In this document: one piece after another, positions 43,540 through 54,600 of the stretch
Numbering within the stretch: position 1 is the stretch's first letter
How the letters are laid out: each line of letters starts with the position of its first letter
DNA from: an uncultured Desulfosarcina sp.
GTDB taxonomy: Bacteria > Desulfobacterota > Desulfobacteria > Desulfobacterales > Desulfosarcinaceae
Reading direction: 5' to 3'
Length of the DNA: 64,000 nucleotides
NCBI RefSeq assembly: GCF_963668215.1
Contig: NZ_OY764190.1
Location: forward strand, 3,844,001-3,908,000
The notes under the pieces: generated by a model
Told to the model about the DNA's origin: nothing
Database searches by the model: none
The model's input: the letters and a program-made list of their open reading frames with translations, nothing else
Program-made: the position numbers and the translations under genes

Positions 43540-44559
43540 ATGATCGTACTCGGCATAGAATCCTCATGCGACGAAACCGCAGCGGCGGTGGTGCGCGATG
43601 GACATGAAGTCCTCGCCTCCGTGGTGGCCTCCCAGGTGGACGTCCATCATATCTATGGCGGTGTGGTTCCCGAACTGGCCTCCCGCAAGCACATCGAAGC
43701 CATCGTTCCCGTTGTCGACGGCGCTATCACCCAATCCGGCATTCCGGCCGACCAAATCGACGGCGTAGCCGTTACCCAGGGTCCCGGACTGGTTGGATCG
43801 CTGTTGGTGGGATTCTCCTTTGCCAAAGGATTTGCGTACGGGCACAATATCCCATGGGTGGGCGTGGACCATTTGGAGGCGCATCTCAATTCCGTATTCC
43901 TGGCGCCTGATCCGCCCCCCTTTCCCTTCGTGGCCCTGCTGGTTTCCGGCGGGCACACCAGCATCTATCGCGCCACCGGTCACCGTAAATTTCATCTTTT
44001 GGGCCAGACCCGGGACGACGCGGCCGGCGAAGCCTACGACAAGGTCGCCAAGATGCTGGGGTTGGGGTATCCCGGCGGCGCGGTGATCGACCGTCTGGCC
44101 GCCGAAGGGGACCCGAATAAGATCCAGCTTCCCCGCCCCTTTCTGGACAAGGATCGCTACGATTTCAGCTTCAGCGGCATCAAAACGGCGGTCATGCGCT
44201 ATATCCAGACCCACCCGGACACCTTCAAAGCGGATCAGGACCACATTGCCGCCGGATTTCAGGCCGCCGTTGTGGACGTTCTGACCTACAAAATCATTCA
44301 TGCCGCACAGGAAAGCGGCTGCCGCCATCTGGCCGTGGTGGGAGGTGTGGCCGCCAATCACGGCCTGCGCACCGCTGTCGCCCGCGATGCCGCCGAAGCC
44401 GGCATCCAGGTACACATCCCGTCCCTGGATCTGTGCGGGGACAACGCCGCCATGGTGGCCGCGGTGGGCTACCACTATCTTGCGGCAGGCGAGCGCAGCA
44501 CCATGGACGATGATGTTTACTCGCGGGTCAAGTTCCGGCCGAATATTACAGCATCGTAA
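43540..44559 (+). CDS. tsaD: tRNA threonylcarbamoyladenosine transferase subunit
   Basis: 339 residues of the Kae1/Qri7/TsaD ASKHA family. It transfers the threonylcarbamoyl group to A37 of ANN-decoding tRNAs with TsaB and TsaE. Seen: GIESSCDETAAAV, the metal-binding HLEAH motif in VDHLEAHLNS, LVSGGHTSIY, the KVAKMLGLGYPGG segment, VVGGVAANHGLR and CGDNAAMVA. Start ATG follows ACCAAGGCAAC, a weak site. Confidence 0.96.
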   Translation: MIVLGIESSCDETAAAVVRDGHEVLASVVASQVDVHHIYGGVVPELASRKHIEAIVPVVDGAITQSGIPADQIDGVAVTQGPGLVGSLLVGFSFAKGFAYGHNIPWVGVDHLEAHLNSVFLAPDPPPFPFVALLVSGGHTSIYRATGHRKFHLLGQTRDDAAGEAYDKVAKMLGLGYPGGAVIDRLAAEGDPNKIQLPRPFLDKDRYDFSFSGIKTAVMRYIQTHPDTFKADQDHIAAGFQAAVVDVLTYKIIHAAQESGCRHLAVVGGVAANHGLRTAVARDAAEAGIQVHIPSLDLCGDNAAMVAAVGYHYLAAGERSTMDDDVYSRVKFRPNITAS

Positions 44560-45131
44560 AAAGCTTTCTCAGGCCACCCATGGCCATGTACTCTCGGTAG
44601 TTAAATGCCCTTTTTGGTCTACCTGACTTGCCAGGATTCACACGTGTTCTTTTAATCATCAAGAAACTCGTGAACCTCAATGAGGGCAAAGGGTTGATCA
44701 GGACATTTGTTGCAATATGCAAAAAATTGGGTGATCCATCCCAAATAGTATGCTATTTGGTTTTCAGGAATTTTGACTTTTAATTTTATATAGTTGCGGT
44801 AATTGTCAAAATCCGTTGCCAATTATCCCATATTTTTATACAGACTCTGTATAATCATGCTATATTAAACAAAAAGCAGAACTTTTTTATTGAGTATCGG
44901 TAACTCTTTTCTTTTGAAATTTTTCTATTAAAATACAGCATGTTGGACAGCTCCTTAGCTGTTATGTTTCGGAAATTTTAGCTGTTTTCAGTTCAAATCC
45001 GATAAAGCCTTTTAATATCAATGCGTTTTGGTCCGTAGTGAAATTTTCAGTCATAAAACCGCTTACCTGAGGTATGAAAAAGCAGAACTCTGTATAACCT
45101 ATAAGTTATGAAAGACAAAAAGGAAATAATC
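44560..45131. other. AT-rich intergenic region
   Basis: 572 bp of low GC after tsaD. It contains a perfect palindrome TATACAGACTCTGTATA (44837-44853), which recurs in part (AACTCTGTATAA) at about 45088, and a short dyad ACAGCTCCTTAGCTGT (44948-44963). No gene recognised. Composition suggests acquired DNA. Confidence 0.45.
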
Positions 45132-45313
45132 ATGTCTGAACAAGAAAAATTACCGGCACTTCATTTTGCAGGTGGTCCAATGGGTGAACCTGCAGATTTG
45201 GAAGTATATCTGAATGCACAAGGTCTAATAATTATATCTGCTAATGATGAACCCCTTATAGAGATTTCACCTTTAATCGCTAAAAAATTACGAAAACAAC
45301 TAAATTTAGCTAG
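45132..45313 (+). CDS. Small unknown protein, 3' end altered by MITE insertion
   Basis: AAAAAGGAAATAATC precedes ATG 45132. About 60 residues (MSEQEKLPALHFAGG start, LEVYLNAQGLIIISANDEPL, IAKKLRKQLNLA) run into the MITE at 45314. Rejoining the flanks across the insertion (GCTAATTAA) gives a stop one or two codons later, so the native protein was about 61 residues. Now the frame continues through the MITE to 45449. No family recognised. Confidence 0.55.
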
Positions 45314-45452
45314 TGTTCATCCAGAAATGGCCAATTTGCCCGATATCTTTGTTGCGCGAAAAATTTTATCCTCGAAATATCAACCATATGTCTGCGGTAA
45401 AATTTTTCGTGCGCCTCGATCTCAACCAAATTTGCCTATTTCTGGATGAACA
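45314..45452. mobile_element. 139-bp palindromic MITE, copy B
   Basis: Reverse complement of copy A (11452-11590). Ends TGTTCATCCAGAAAT in both directions. It sits directly beside the ISNCY element with the same CTAATTAG joint, but in mirrored orientation. Confidence 0.75.
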
Positions 45453-46301
45453 CTAATTAGTGTCCGTCCATAAATTGCAGGTTTAAGCAGTGCGTCGAGA
45501 AGTAAAAATCGGGTAACGTGAGGAATAGAATCCTCCAAGACACGGCACATTGAAAGCCCGACAAGGATATGGGTAAATACTCTAAAAAAGCACGCCTCCG
45601 GACGCACCTGCTCTCTGGATTTCAGTAACTGAATTTTCTCAGGTTGTGAGGTTATCCAGCAGGAGCCAATTGCTTTCGAGCGATCGTCAGCAGGTTGGCC
45701 GCGACCACCGACGAAAGCACGTAGCTTTTAAAAGAACGAAAACCTTTCCACGTGCACCGGGTCAAGCCGAAACTGCGTTTGAGCCAGGATATGCCCGATT
45801 CGATACCGGCACGGAACTGTCTGAGCTTTTTGTAAACATAGTGACTGCGACACATGTCAATCTCTTCAAGACCCCGTTTTTTGGCAAAGCAGACATCTTT
45901 GACGCCTTTGGCCTTGGCCGTGTTCAGATTGCCTTTGGATGCAAAGCCACCGTCCAGGGCAACTTTCAGCGGGTAGCGTCCGTAAGCCGATTTCTGGCGA
46001 TCCAGCATCTGTTCAACCAGTGTGCTATCTGCGGGATTGCCCTCAAGAACGACACAATCGAGGATAAGGTTCGAGGCTCCACCGGTCAGGCAAATCTTAT
46101 GGCCATAATGGTTATCCCGGCGGTCTTTGATGATGATGTCCGTGTGTTCCTCGAAAATCGAGAATACCTTCTGGTCGGCCGATACGCTTTCGCCTTGAAT
46201 AACCCGGCGATAGGTCTGGTCGTAGACCTGACGGGCCAAATTGTCAATGGGAATGAAAAGTGTACCAGAAGTGGGAAAATAAAAATGTACCACCCTGGAG
46301 C

Positions 46302-47096
46302 TCATTGATTCTCCGTCTTCCCATCCACGTCGGCCAACCCTGAGGAACCGACCGTGGCGAAATCGTTCTTTGAAAAACTGTGCCCGCGGAGCCGATAGCT
46401 GTGCCCCTTGATGTTGACCACCCGGCAGTGATGCAGCAGCCGGTCGAGGATCGCGGTGGCGATGACCTGCTCGCCGAACAACTCTTGCCAGTCCCCGAAG
46501 CTCTTGTTGGAGGTGATCAGCGTCGATGATCGCTCGTAGCGATAAGAGACGAACTGAAAGAACAGATACGCCTCCTTCGTGTCGATGGGCAGGTACCCGA
46601 CTTCATCGACTACCACCAGGGCCGAAGTCAGATATGCCTTGTGCCGGGACTGGGGCTCTTTGAGTTTCCTCATCAGGGTGTCCATGGTGGTGAAGTAGAC
46701 CTTGAACCCGTGATGGCAGGCCTTGATCGCCAGCGATATGGCCAGATGGGTTTTGCCAACGCCCGGCGGTCCCAGGAAAATCACGTTCTCCTGTTTGCCG
46801 ATGAAATCCAGATCGAAAAGGGCCATCACCTCCTTTTTGTTCAGCTTGGGGTGAAAGGTAAAATCGTACTCTTCGATGGTCTTGGCCGATGGCAGCCCGG
46901 CGGTCTTCATGGCGGTCTGTACGCGCCGTTTTTCCTTGGCGGCGACTTCCTCTTCCAGCAGCTGATCCAGAAAAGACAGATAAGAGTCCTTGTCGGACTC
47001 GGCTTTGGCGACCACGGTTTCGAGCATCTCGGCGGCCTGGGTGAGCTTGAGCCGTTTGAGGTTGTCCTGGAGGCGGTCGGCGATCAGTTGATCCAT
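46302..47096 (-). CDS. istB: IS21 helper ATPase IstB (copy B)
   Basis: 264 residues, identical to copy A. Walker A GPPGVGKTHLA. The Shine-Dalgarno AAAGGAGGT lies 7 nt before ATG 47096, inside the end of istA; this site is absent in copy A. Confidence 0.94.
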   Translation of the reverse strand: MDQLIADRLQDNLKRLKLTQAAEMLETVVAKAESDKDSYLSFLDQLLEEEVAAKEKRRVQTAMKTAGLPSAKTIEEYDFTFHPKLNKKEVMALFDLDFIGKQENVIFLGPPGVGKTHLAISLAIKACHHGFKVYFTTMDTLMRKLKEPQSRHKAYLTSALVVVDEVGYLPIDTKEAYLFFQFVSYRYERSSTLITSNKSFGDWQELFGEQVIATAILDRLLHHCRVVNIKGHSYRLRGHSFSKNDFATVGSSGLADVDGKTENQ

Positions 47097-48352
47097 GTGC
47101 CACCTCCTTTCGCGATCTGCTCATACACGGACAGCGGACGGTAAAGCACCTGTGGGAACAAACTGGCATTCACCAGTCCCCGGGTGGCCTTGCCTTTGGT
47201 GCGACCGTATTTCTTTTTCGCTTTCTGCCGCTGCTTCAAGATCTGGGCGGTGATATTCGCATCGGTAACCCAGCTGCCCTTTTCCTCGGCTTCCCTATGC
47301 GTGGCCAGCAGCCGGTCGTCATCGTAGAATCGGATGATACCGTCCTTGACCTTCAGCAGGATCTTTTTGCCGACCACATCCGGCGGCACTTGATACCGGC
47401 TGGCGTTATAGGAAATATAGCAGTCCTTGTAGACCCTGCGATACTCTTTTATGGACGTATCGTAGTCGCTGGCAGGGCATGGACTTAAGCTGGATTGTTC
47501 CTGCCGCCAGCGCAGGTCCACCAGCTGCCGGTGGGTTCCATGCTTCCTGCGATTGGCTGTTTCGTCAAGCCAGCTGAGAAGATCCCGGTTCGCCTGCTCG
47601 ATGCCGGTAAAGGCATAACCGCGCCAGAACGACTCGCGAATGTAATCCACCGGGCGTTCCACCTTGCCTTTCACCCAGGGACTGTAGGGCATGCAGGCCA
47701 GAGGCTTGAAACCATAGTGCTGGGTAAAGTGCATGAACTCGACATTGAAAACAGTCTGCCCACCTGTGCGGCTGATCACCACATGCTTCATGTTGTCATA
47801 GAGCATTTCCATGGGAATCCCGCCCAGGTAGTGAAAGGCGGCAATATGGGCATCCATGAAGGACTGCAGGGTGCAGCGGTCAACGAACATGGCAAACATG
47901 GCCCGGGAAAATCCCAGGACCAGGACGAACAGGTAAACGGTAAAACTGCCGCCCTTGAAATCCGCGACCTTGAAGTCGGCCCAGTCCATCTGCCCCTGCA
48001 ATCCGGGAATCGTCTCGAACCGGATGTAAGCCTGGCGCTTGCGTTTTCGTTTGCGCCTGCGGACATAGATTTTGACGGTATCGTATCCGCCAGCATAGCC
48101 TAACTGTTTGAGTCGTTGATAGATCCAGGTGGCACGGTAATCATCCTCTTCGAGGAAATCGTTAATCACCGGGTAGTAGGGAGCCAGGATGCTTTCGCGC
48201 CGTTGGGCCTTGTGGTAACCGGGAGTTTGTCCATTCTGAATATATTTTTTAACGGTCTTGCGATGGCGGCCAGTTCGTTTGGTGATCTCCCTTTGCGAAA
48301 GGCCTTGTTGATGCAATGCAATAATGTCCATGTACGCCTCCCATGAAATCAT
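47084..48352 (-). CDS. istA: IS21 transposase IstA (copy B)
   Basis: 422 residues with N-terminal HTH and DDE integrase core (QMDWADF, MLYDNMKH, GKVERPVDY). It ends YEQIAKGGGTWIN, four residues longer than copy A (YEQIGTWIN). It overlaps istB by 13 bp. Confidence 0.94.
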   Translation of the reverse strand: MISWEAYMDIIALHQQGLSQREITKRTGRHRKTVKKYIQNGQTPGYHKAQRRESILAPYYPVINDFLEEDDYRATWIYQRLKQLGYAGGYDTVKIYVRRRKRKRKRQAYIRFETIPGLQGQMDWADFKVADFKGGSFTVYLFVLVLGFSRAMFAMFVDRCTLQSFMDAHIAAFHYLGGIPMEMLYDNMKHVVISRTGGQTVFNVEFMHFTQHYGFKPLACMPYSPWVKGKVERPVDYIRESFWRGYAFTGIEQANRDLLSWLDETANRRKHGTHRQLVDLRWRQEQSSLSPCPASDYDTSIKEYRRVYKDCYISYNASRYQVPPDVVGKKILLKVKDGIIRFYDDDRLLATHREAEEKGSWVTDANITAQILKQRQKAKKKYGRTKGKATRGLVNASLFPQVLYRPLSVYEQIAKGGGTWIN

Positions 48353-49477
48353 GGCGACACCCTCCTTTCAGGAAGGAGTCTACCATGCGGTGCTATTCAT
48401 GGGTGGTACACTTTTCGTTCCCATTTTTGGTACATTATCGCATTCCCGGCGACACCAAATCGCTGTAATGTTTGATGCTGTTCAATAAGCCAAGCAATTC
48501 AAAATTGGTTGTGCAGATTCCGCCTATCGTTTCTTCGGCTTTGATCGCGTAACCGATGGACTTTTGGGTGACCTTGAGCAGGTCTTCATACGGAGACAGT
48601 CGTTGCTTTTTCCCTTTTGCGTATTGGATGGCGGTCATCCGCCTTTTTGCACGGCGACGATGATCCGTGAAAACGATTTTAATTTTGAAGTCATCCCGGG
48701 CTTGAGTCAACAACCGCGCGAGCACGCGCACAGCGTCATACAACTGCATGGAATCGCAAGGAGGGTGGATGTTGCTCTCGACGACGGTACAATCGACTCG
48801 GGTCGTTCTGCCTTTTTCGATGTTGTTGTCCTTCGCATATGCCAACAGGTCCAGGGAAATAAGCTCCCAGGTCTCAGGGCAGATCCTTTTGATATTTTCA
48901 TTCAGGGCGGATTTCTTGAAGCCCTTATCGAAAATACCGATTCTGCAAAACCGTCTGAGCGATCTGGAATCGGAAATATGAAAGGCGAGGTCTTCATAGG
49001 TGAAGTTGAAAAGCTTCATCACAATCGCGGCGCGGGTCACCTGCTCGGCACTCATACCGTTGGCCCCGGTTCGTTGACGTTCTATCTTGAGGCCACCGTT
49101 GAGGTCTTGCAGAACATGATCGTAAATGTTAGGAGTCTTGTCCAGGATTTTGCTGATCATCTCCAGTTCTACTTCTCTGGGATGACCCGTGGGGAGACTT
49201 ATCAGCGGCATTTGTTTTTGTTGTTTCTCGCGCATTTTATGTCGGCCCTTTTTCTTGTTTACGTAGTATTTTTAAGTGTTTGGCAAAATACTTTATACTA
49301 CAGACAGTGAGAAAATACCAGCATAAAATGCGCTTTTCTTTTTTATTCCAGTTAGTTATTTTCGCGGATGAACACTAATTAACGTGGTGCAATGCTCCGG
49401 AAGGGGCTATGCGGGCTTTGCGCGGCATCTTTTCTTTGCATGATAATGGCCAATTTTGACCACCCAGTGGGGCTGAA

Positions 49478-50140
49478 TTATTTTTTTGCGGCTGATAGGG
49501 TGGCTTCGAGGGCTTTAGCACCTGTTTCTCCCCAGTATTCAAAAGCGTCCTCGACGGACCCCCATTTAGTAAACCGTTCCGTGAACCCGGCTTTGTATTC
49601 GAGATAACCCGCCGCGATCACCTCGTTGGTCTGTGAATCGATGAGCATGGCTTCGGCCTGGGTGCCGCCAGCCCCGCTCCACGAGCCGGTCGCGCCTTTT
49701 TTCAGGACGCTGATGCCCATCCCGATGGGAATGACCGTCGAGATCCCGCTCAGGGCCGGATGGCTCTGCTTGAGGCCGACAATGGCCGTCCGCAGCCGGC
49801 ATACGTCGGGGCCGGGTTCGGAGACGACCGGGTGGCCCTCTTTGATCGCGTTCACCAGGGCCAGGGAGGCGGCGTCCCCCAGCTTCTTCATTTCTTCTCC
49901 CGAGATGGCCTTGTATTCCGAATCCTCATCGAGGGCAAAAAGCACATAGTCCACCATGACCTTTTTGTATCTGGTGAAATCAACTCCCGGCTTTATCCAG
50001 CGCAGCTTGGCCACGGCGTCTTTCGGAGCTGGTGTTAAATCCTTATAGTACTCTCCCAAAAAGCCTGTATTTTGAGGGGCCTTGGTGGCACAGCCGGTTA
50101 ACAGGAGTATTCCAATGACAAGTACAATCGTCTTTTTCAT
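49478..50140 (-). CDS. DUF3313 family lipoprotein
   Basis: 220 residues. Lipobox LLLTGC (Cys17) marks a lipoprotein signal. The mature part has the DUF3313 features: LRWIKPGVDFTRYKKVMVDYV, an acidic helix, and the TGSWSGAGGTQAEAMLIDS strand pair with a glycine-rich turn. Probably periplasmic-facing on an envelope membrane; function unknown. It follows the RND efflux operon in the same direction but 115 bp away. Confidence 0.82.
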   Translation of the reverse strand: MKKTIVLVIGILLLTGCATKAPQNTGFLGEYYKDLTPAPKDAVAKLRWIKPGVDFTRYKKVMVDYVLFALDEDSEYKAISGEEMKKLGDAASLALVNAIKEGHPVVSEPGPDVCRLRTAIVGLKQSHPALSGISTVIPIGMGISVLKKGATGSWSGAGGTQAEAMLIDSQTNEVIAAGYLEYKAGFTERFTKWGSVEDAFEYWGETGAKALEATLSAAKK

Positions 50141-50255
50141 GATTAGGGGGTCTCCTTGAATAATTGGGTTACGGCATAGTCCGGATATGCGACGAGCCTA
50201 TCCGGACCGATTGTATTTTCCGACATACCGCGTTTGCGTAATCCGTGATCAATAT

Positions 50256-51662
50256 TCACGGCTTTTCGCCGGAGACCGCCGGCTGCCACCCCCCGCCCAT
50301 GGCTTTGTAGACGGTCACCAGGGAGGACAGGAGCGTAGCGCGGGTCTGGGCGTAGTTGAGTTCCGATGGGAAAAGCTGCTGTTCTGCCTGGAGCACCGTC
50401 GAGTAAGGCACATACCCGCCGTCGTACTGCAGATGCGCCAGGCGCACGTATTCGCTGTTGGCCGCCACCAGACGCTCCTGGATCCGGACCTGCTCGACCA
50501 GTTGACGCTGGGCGATCAATGCATTCTCGGCATCGGCAAAGGCGCTCTGGATCGTCTTTTCATAGGCCCAAAGGGCTGCTTCCCGCGCGGCTTCGGTCTG
50601 TTTGACCCCGCTTTTGATGGCGCCGCCCATGAAAATCGGACCGGTCAGGGAGCCGGCATAGTTCCAGGCGCGGGACGAGCCTTTGAACAGATCGGAGAGA
50701 TCCGAGCTTGCAAAGCCAAAGGCCCCGGTCAGGGAGATGGTCGGGAAATAGAGGGCCCGGGCCGCGCCGATATTGGCGTTGGCGGCGATGAGACCCTCTT
50801 CGGCCTGGCGGATATCGGGGCGGTTGGTAAGCAGATCGGACGGCAACTCTGCGGGGACCGGCGGCATTTTGAGTTCATGGAGGGTCCCCTGGCGCTGGAT
50901 GGTTCCCGGATTGCGTCCCAGAAGGATCGACAGCGCGTTTTCGGCCTGTTTGATCTGGGATTGGAACTGAGGAATGGCCGCAGCGGCGGTTTCGTATTGC
51001 GAGCGCGCCTGCACCACCGTCATCTCGGATACCTGGCCATATTTGAAGCGCGTTTCGAAGATTCTCAGGGATTCGGCGTAGGTGGCCAGGGTCCGCTCGG
51101 CCACCTGGAACTGCGCGTCCAGGCCGAGCAGTTGAATATAGCTGGTTGCCACGGAGGAGACCAAAGAAAGGATGACGCCCTGCCAGGCCGCCTCGGTGGC
51201 CAGCAGTTCGGCCCGGGCAGCCTCCGAGAGCCGCCGGATGCGGCCCCACAGGTCGAGTTCCCAGCTCGCGCTGGCCAGGGCCTGGTAGGAGGTCCGGGGA
51301 TTGGACAGGTACGTGTACAGCCGTGCTGCGTCCGTTTCGCTGGCGCGCTCCCGGGTGCCGCTGCCGCCGTAACCGATCTGGGGATAAAGGGTTGACCGGG
51401 ACTGGGTGAATACGGCCGCGGCCTGATCGATGTTCGCCAGGGCGATCTTGACATCGCGGTTGTTGGCCAGCGCTTCGGCGATCAGGGCATCCAGCGCCGG
51501 ATCATTAAACTGCTTCCACCAGGCGACGTTCGCGGCCTGTTGTGCGCTGTGGTCGCCGTTGTTGAACACGGGCGGGACGTCGACCACGGGCTTCACGTAA
51601 TCCGGCCCGACCGTACAGCCGGCGATCAACAGCACGATTGACAATACCATGAGGCGACGCAT
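50256..51662 (-). CDS. TolC/NodT-type outer-membrane efflux lipoprotein
   Basis: 468 residues from ATG 51662; the longer frame from 51926 reads antisense-like sequence inside the RND gene. Lipobox LLIAGC (Cys16). Two outer-membrane efflux repeats follow, with NNRDVKIALANIDQA, the ASWELDLWGRIRR motif and LTNRPDIRQAEEGLIAANANIGAARA. It forms the exit channel for the adjacent RND pump. It starts 1 bp after the RND stop codon. Confidence 0.92.
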   Translation of the reverse strand: MRRLMVLSIVLLIAGCTVGPDYVKPVVDVPPVFNNGDHSAQQAANVAWWKQFNDPALDALIAEALANNRDVKIALANIDQAAAVFTQSRSTLYPQIGYGGSGTRERASETDAARLYTYLSNPRTSYQALASASWELDLWGRIRRLSEAARAELLATEAAWQGVILSLVSSVATSYIQLLGLDAQFQVAERTLATYAESLRIFETRFKYGQVSEMTVVQARSQYETAAAAIPQFQSQIKQAENALSILLGRNPGTIQRQGTLHELKMPPVPAELPSDLLTNRPDIRQAEEGLIAANANIGAARALYFPTISLTGAFGFASSDLSDLFKGSSRAWNYAGSLTGPIFMGGAIKSGVKQTEAAREAALWAYEKTIQSAFADAENALIAQRQLVEQVRIQERLVAANSEYVRLAHLQYDGGYVPYSTVLQAEQQLFPSELNYAQTRATLLSSLVTVYKAMGGGWQPAVSGEKP

Positions 51663-51663
51663 A

Positions 51664-54600
51664 TCAGTGATCCTCCGTCGGTTTAAGCGGCACGGCCGCC
51701 GCGGCGTCCGCACTCTCCCCGGCCGGCGGGCCGACGTCGGGGGTCTTGGCCTGTTTGGATTTTTTGCGCTCGCCGAAACGGTCGAACAGGTAGAACAGCA
51801 GCGGCACGTAAAGCATGGCCAGGGTGGTTTCGCCGAGCATGCCGCCGATGATGCCCGTGCCGATGGAGTGGCGGGCGTTGGCGCCGGCGCCCATGGCGAT
51901 GGCCAGTGGCAGCACGCCGAAGGCAAAGGCCAGCGAGGTCATGATGATGGGCCGCAGCCGCTGCTCCCCGGCCTCGATGGTGGCGTCCATGATGGATTTG
52001 CCCTGCTTTCGCAGTTCCACGGCAAAGGAGACCCGCAGGATCGCGTTCTTGGCGCCCAGGCCGATGAGCACGAGCAGGCCGATCTGGAAGTAGACGTCGT
52101 TTTCGAGGCCCCGCAGCCAGTTGGCCGTCAATGCACCCAGGACGCCGAAGGGCACGGCCATCATCACGGTTCCCGGCAGGGTCCAGGATTCGTACTGGGC
52201 GGCCAGCACCAGGAAGACAATCACCAGGCCGAACACGAAGGCCAGCATGGAGGTGCCGCCGGACTGCTTTTCCTCGAAGGCCAGGCCGGACCAGGCAAAG
52301 GTGTAGCCGTCGGGCAGCACCTCTTTTGCCACGGCTTCCATGGCATCGATGGCCTGGCCCGAACTGTAGCCGGAAGCCGCGCTGCCGCTCACCTTGGCGG
52401 CCGGAAAGCCGTTAAAGTGGGGCAGAAGGTCCGGACCGCTCACCCAGCGGGTGGTCACCAGGGCCGACAGCGGAACCATCTCTCCCTGGCTGGACCGCGC
52501 AAAAAGCCGCGTCAAATCCACGGGGTCCTGGCGGTATGCTGGCTCGGACTGCAGGATTACCCACCAGACCCGGCTGAACGCGTTGTACTGGCTGACCGTG
52601 AGCGAACCGAACTGGGCCTGGATGGCGCTGTAGACATCCTTGATGGATACGCCGAGCAGACTGGCCTTTTCGCGGTCCACATCGGCCCGCAACTGCTGGG
52701 TAGTGGCCCGGAAGGTGCTGTTCAGGCCGGTGAGTTCCGGCCGGGTGCCGGCCTTGGCCAGAAATTCGCGGGTCAGGGCGTCCAGCCTGGTCGGCTCGCC
52801 CGCGCTCGTGTCCTGGATCCAGAATTCGAACCCGCCGGTGGTGCCGATGCCCGGAATCGCGGGCGGCGCCACGGGGAAGACCTTGCCGTCCAGAATCTCC
52901 GCCGCTTCCCGGTACAGGGTCAGCAGCACGGTGCGGGCATTTTCCGCCTTGGCCTTTTTGATGGAGGCATACCGTTCATCAAAAGGGTTCAGGGTCACGA
53001 AAAAGGTTCCCGCGTTGGTTTTGAACCCGCTGTCGATCAGGCTGTAGCCCGACAGCTGGGTGCGGTTGGCCACACCGGGGATCTTTTTGAAGATCTCCTC
53101 CACGCGGTCGGCCACCTTCTCGGTGCGGTCGAGACTGGCGGAATCGGGCATGACAATGGCCGCCATGACGTAGCCCTGGTCTTCTTTGGGCACAAAGCTC
53201 GTGGGCAGCACTTCGAACAGATGAACGATGGCGTAGATCAGGACCGCCAGAACCACAAAAGCGATGACCATCCGCTTGATCACCAGGGTGACGGCGTGGC
53301 CGAACCCCCGCGTCAGGGCGTCGACGCCGCGGTTGAACCAGGCGAAAAATCCCCGGGTGGGCGGCTCGCTGTGTTTGAGCAAAAGTCCGCACATGGCCGG
53401 GGTGAGGGTCAGGGCCACGAAGCCGGAAACCGCCACGGAGACCACGATGGTGATGGCGAACTGCTTGTAAAGCTGGCCGGTGGTGCCGGGCAGAAACGCC
53501 GCCGGAATGAACACCGAGGCCATGACCAGCACCACGGCCACCAGCGAACTGGAAATTTCTTCCATGGCCCGGATGGTCGCTTCTTTCGGCGAAAGGTGAA
53601 ACCGCGCCATGTTGCGTTCGACGTTTTCCACCACGACGATGGCGTCGTCCACCACCATGCCGATGGCCAGCACCAGACCGAAGAGAGTGAGAAGATTGAT
53701 GGAAAACCCCAGGGCCAGCATGCCGGAAAAGGTGCTGACCAGGGCCACGACGATGGCCACGGCGCAGATGGCGGTGGTGCGAAAGCTCTGCAAAAAGAGA
53801 TAGACGACCAATACCACCAGCAGGATCGCCTCGAACAGGGTATGGATGACCTCCTTGATGGAAATCCGTACGAAATCGTTGGTATCCAGGGAAATCATGT
53901 AATCCATGCCGCTGGGAAACCGTGATTTCATCTGCTCCAGGGTCTGACGGACCGCCTTGGAGACCTCGAGGCCGTTGGCGCCGGGCTGCTGATATACGGC
54001 GATGAAGGTGGCCGGTGTGCCGTTGAGCTTGCTGTCAAGGATGTACTGGCGCAGGCCGGCTTCGGTGCGCGCCACGTCCTTCAAGCGCACGATACCGCCC
54101 ACGTCCTGGCTGGCGCGCAGGATGATCTCGTCGTATTGGTACGGATCGGTGAAAGGAGACTGGGTGACCACCGGAAAGGTCAGCTGAATCTCTCCGGCCG
54201 TGGGTTTCTGGCCAATTTGGCCCGCGCCGTAAAGGGCGTTCTGGCTGGCCACGGCCTGCTGGATATCGCTGGTGGTGATGCCCAGGGACGCCATGCGGTC
54301 CGGGTTCATCCAGATGCGCATGGCCTGGTCCGGGACCCCCATGATCTGGGACTGGCCGGCCCCCGGCACCCGTTTGATGGCATCCAGCACGTAAACATTT
54401 GCGTAATTGGCGATGTAGTCGCTGCTGTAGCGTTCCCCCTTGGCGAAGATGCCGATCAGCATCATGATGGAGGAGGCTTTTTTCTGCACCGAGACGCCCA
54501 GCTGGGAGACCGCCTCGGGCAGCTGGGGCGTGGCCAGGCTCACCCGGTTCTGCACCTGCACCTGGGCGATGTCCGGATCGGTGTCCAGCGAGAAATAGAC

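Larger units (their letters stand above)
46242..48454 (-). mobile_element. IS21-family element, copy B
   Basis: 2213 bp, TG...CA ends, 6-bp duplication CCAAAT (46236-46241 and 48455-48460). Near-identical to copy A except for a retained 12-bp segment with the istB ribosome site. This looks like the functional version. Confidence 0.93.
45652..49235 (-). pseudogene. ISNCY transposase split by IS21
   Basis: N-terminal part 48455-49235 and C-terminal part 45652-46235 match the intact copy at 9888-11252, with one K-to-E change (SPYEDLL). IS21 copy B separates them within the SDLARQ codons. An apparent 217-residue ORF at 45652-46305 is only the C-terminal part read from inside the IS21 end. Confidence 0.9.
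45461..49374 (-). mobile_element. ISNCY-type element, copy B (interrupted by IS21)
   Basis: Inverted relative to copy A. Outer right end CGGATGAACA, inner end TGTCCGTCC. After removing IS21 copy B and its 6-bp duplication the length is 1695 bp, identical to copy A. Flanks are CTAG (45310-45313, beyond the MITE) and CTAA (49375-49378), so the target duplication is imperfect. Confidence 0.8.

Noticed and set aside
44837..44853. TATACAGACTCTGTATA as a LexA/SOS box
   Set aside because: A perfect palindrome, but no gene starts close by and the LexA consensus of this group is not known to me; left as an unexplained dyad in the intergenic entry.
5639..48454. Composite transposon bounded by the two inverted IS21 copies
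   Set aside because: Each IS21 has its own target duplication (7 bp and 6 bp), so they inserted independently.
51649..53925. 758-codon plus-strand ORF
   Set aside because: It lies antisense to the RND permease; Gly/His/Asp-rich composition is the usual mirror of a GC-rich gene. The minus-strand protein has clear RND motifs.
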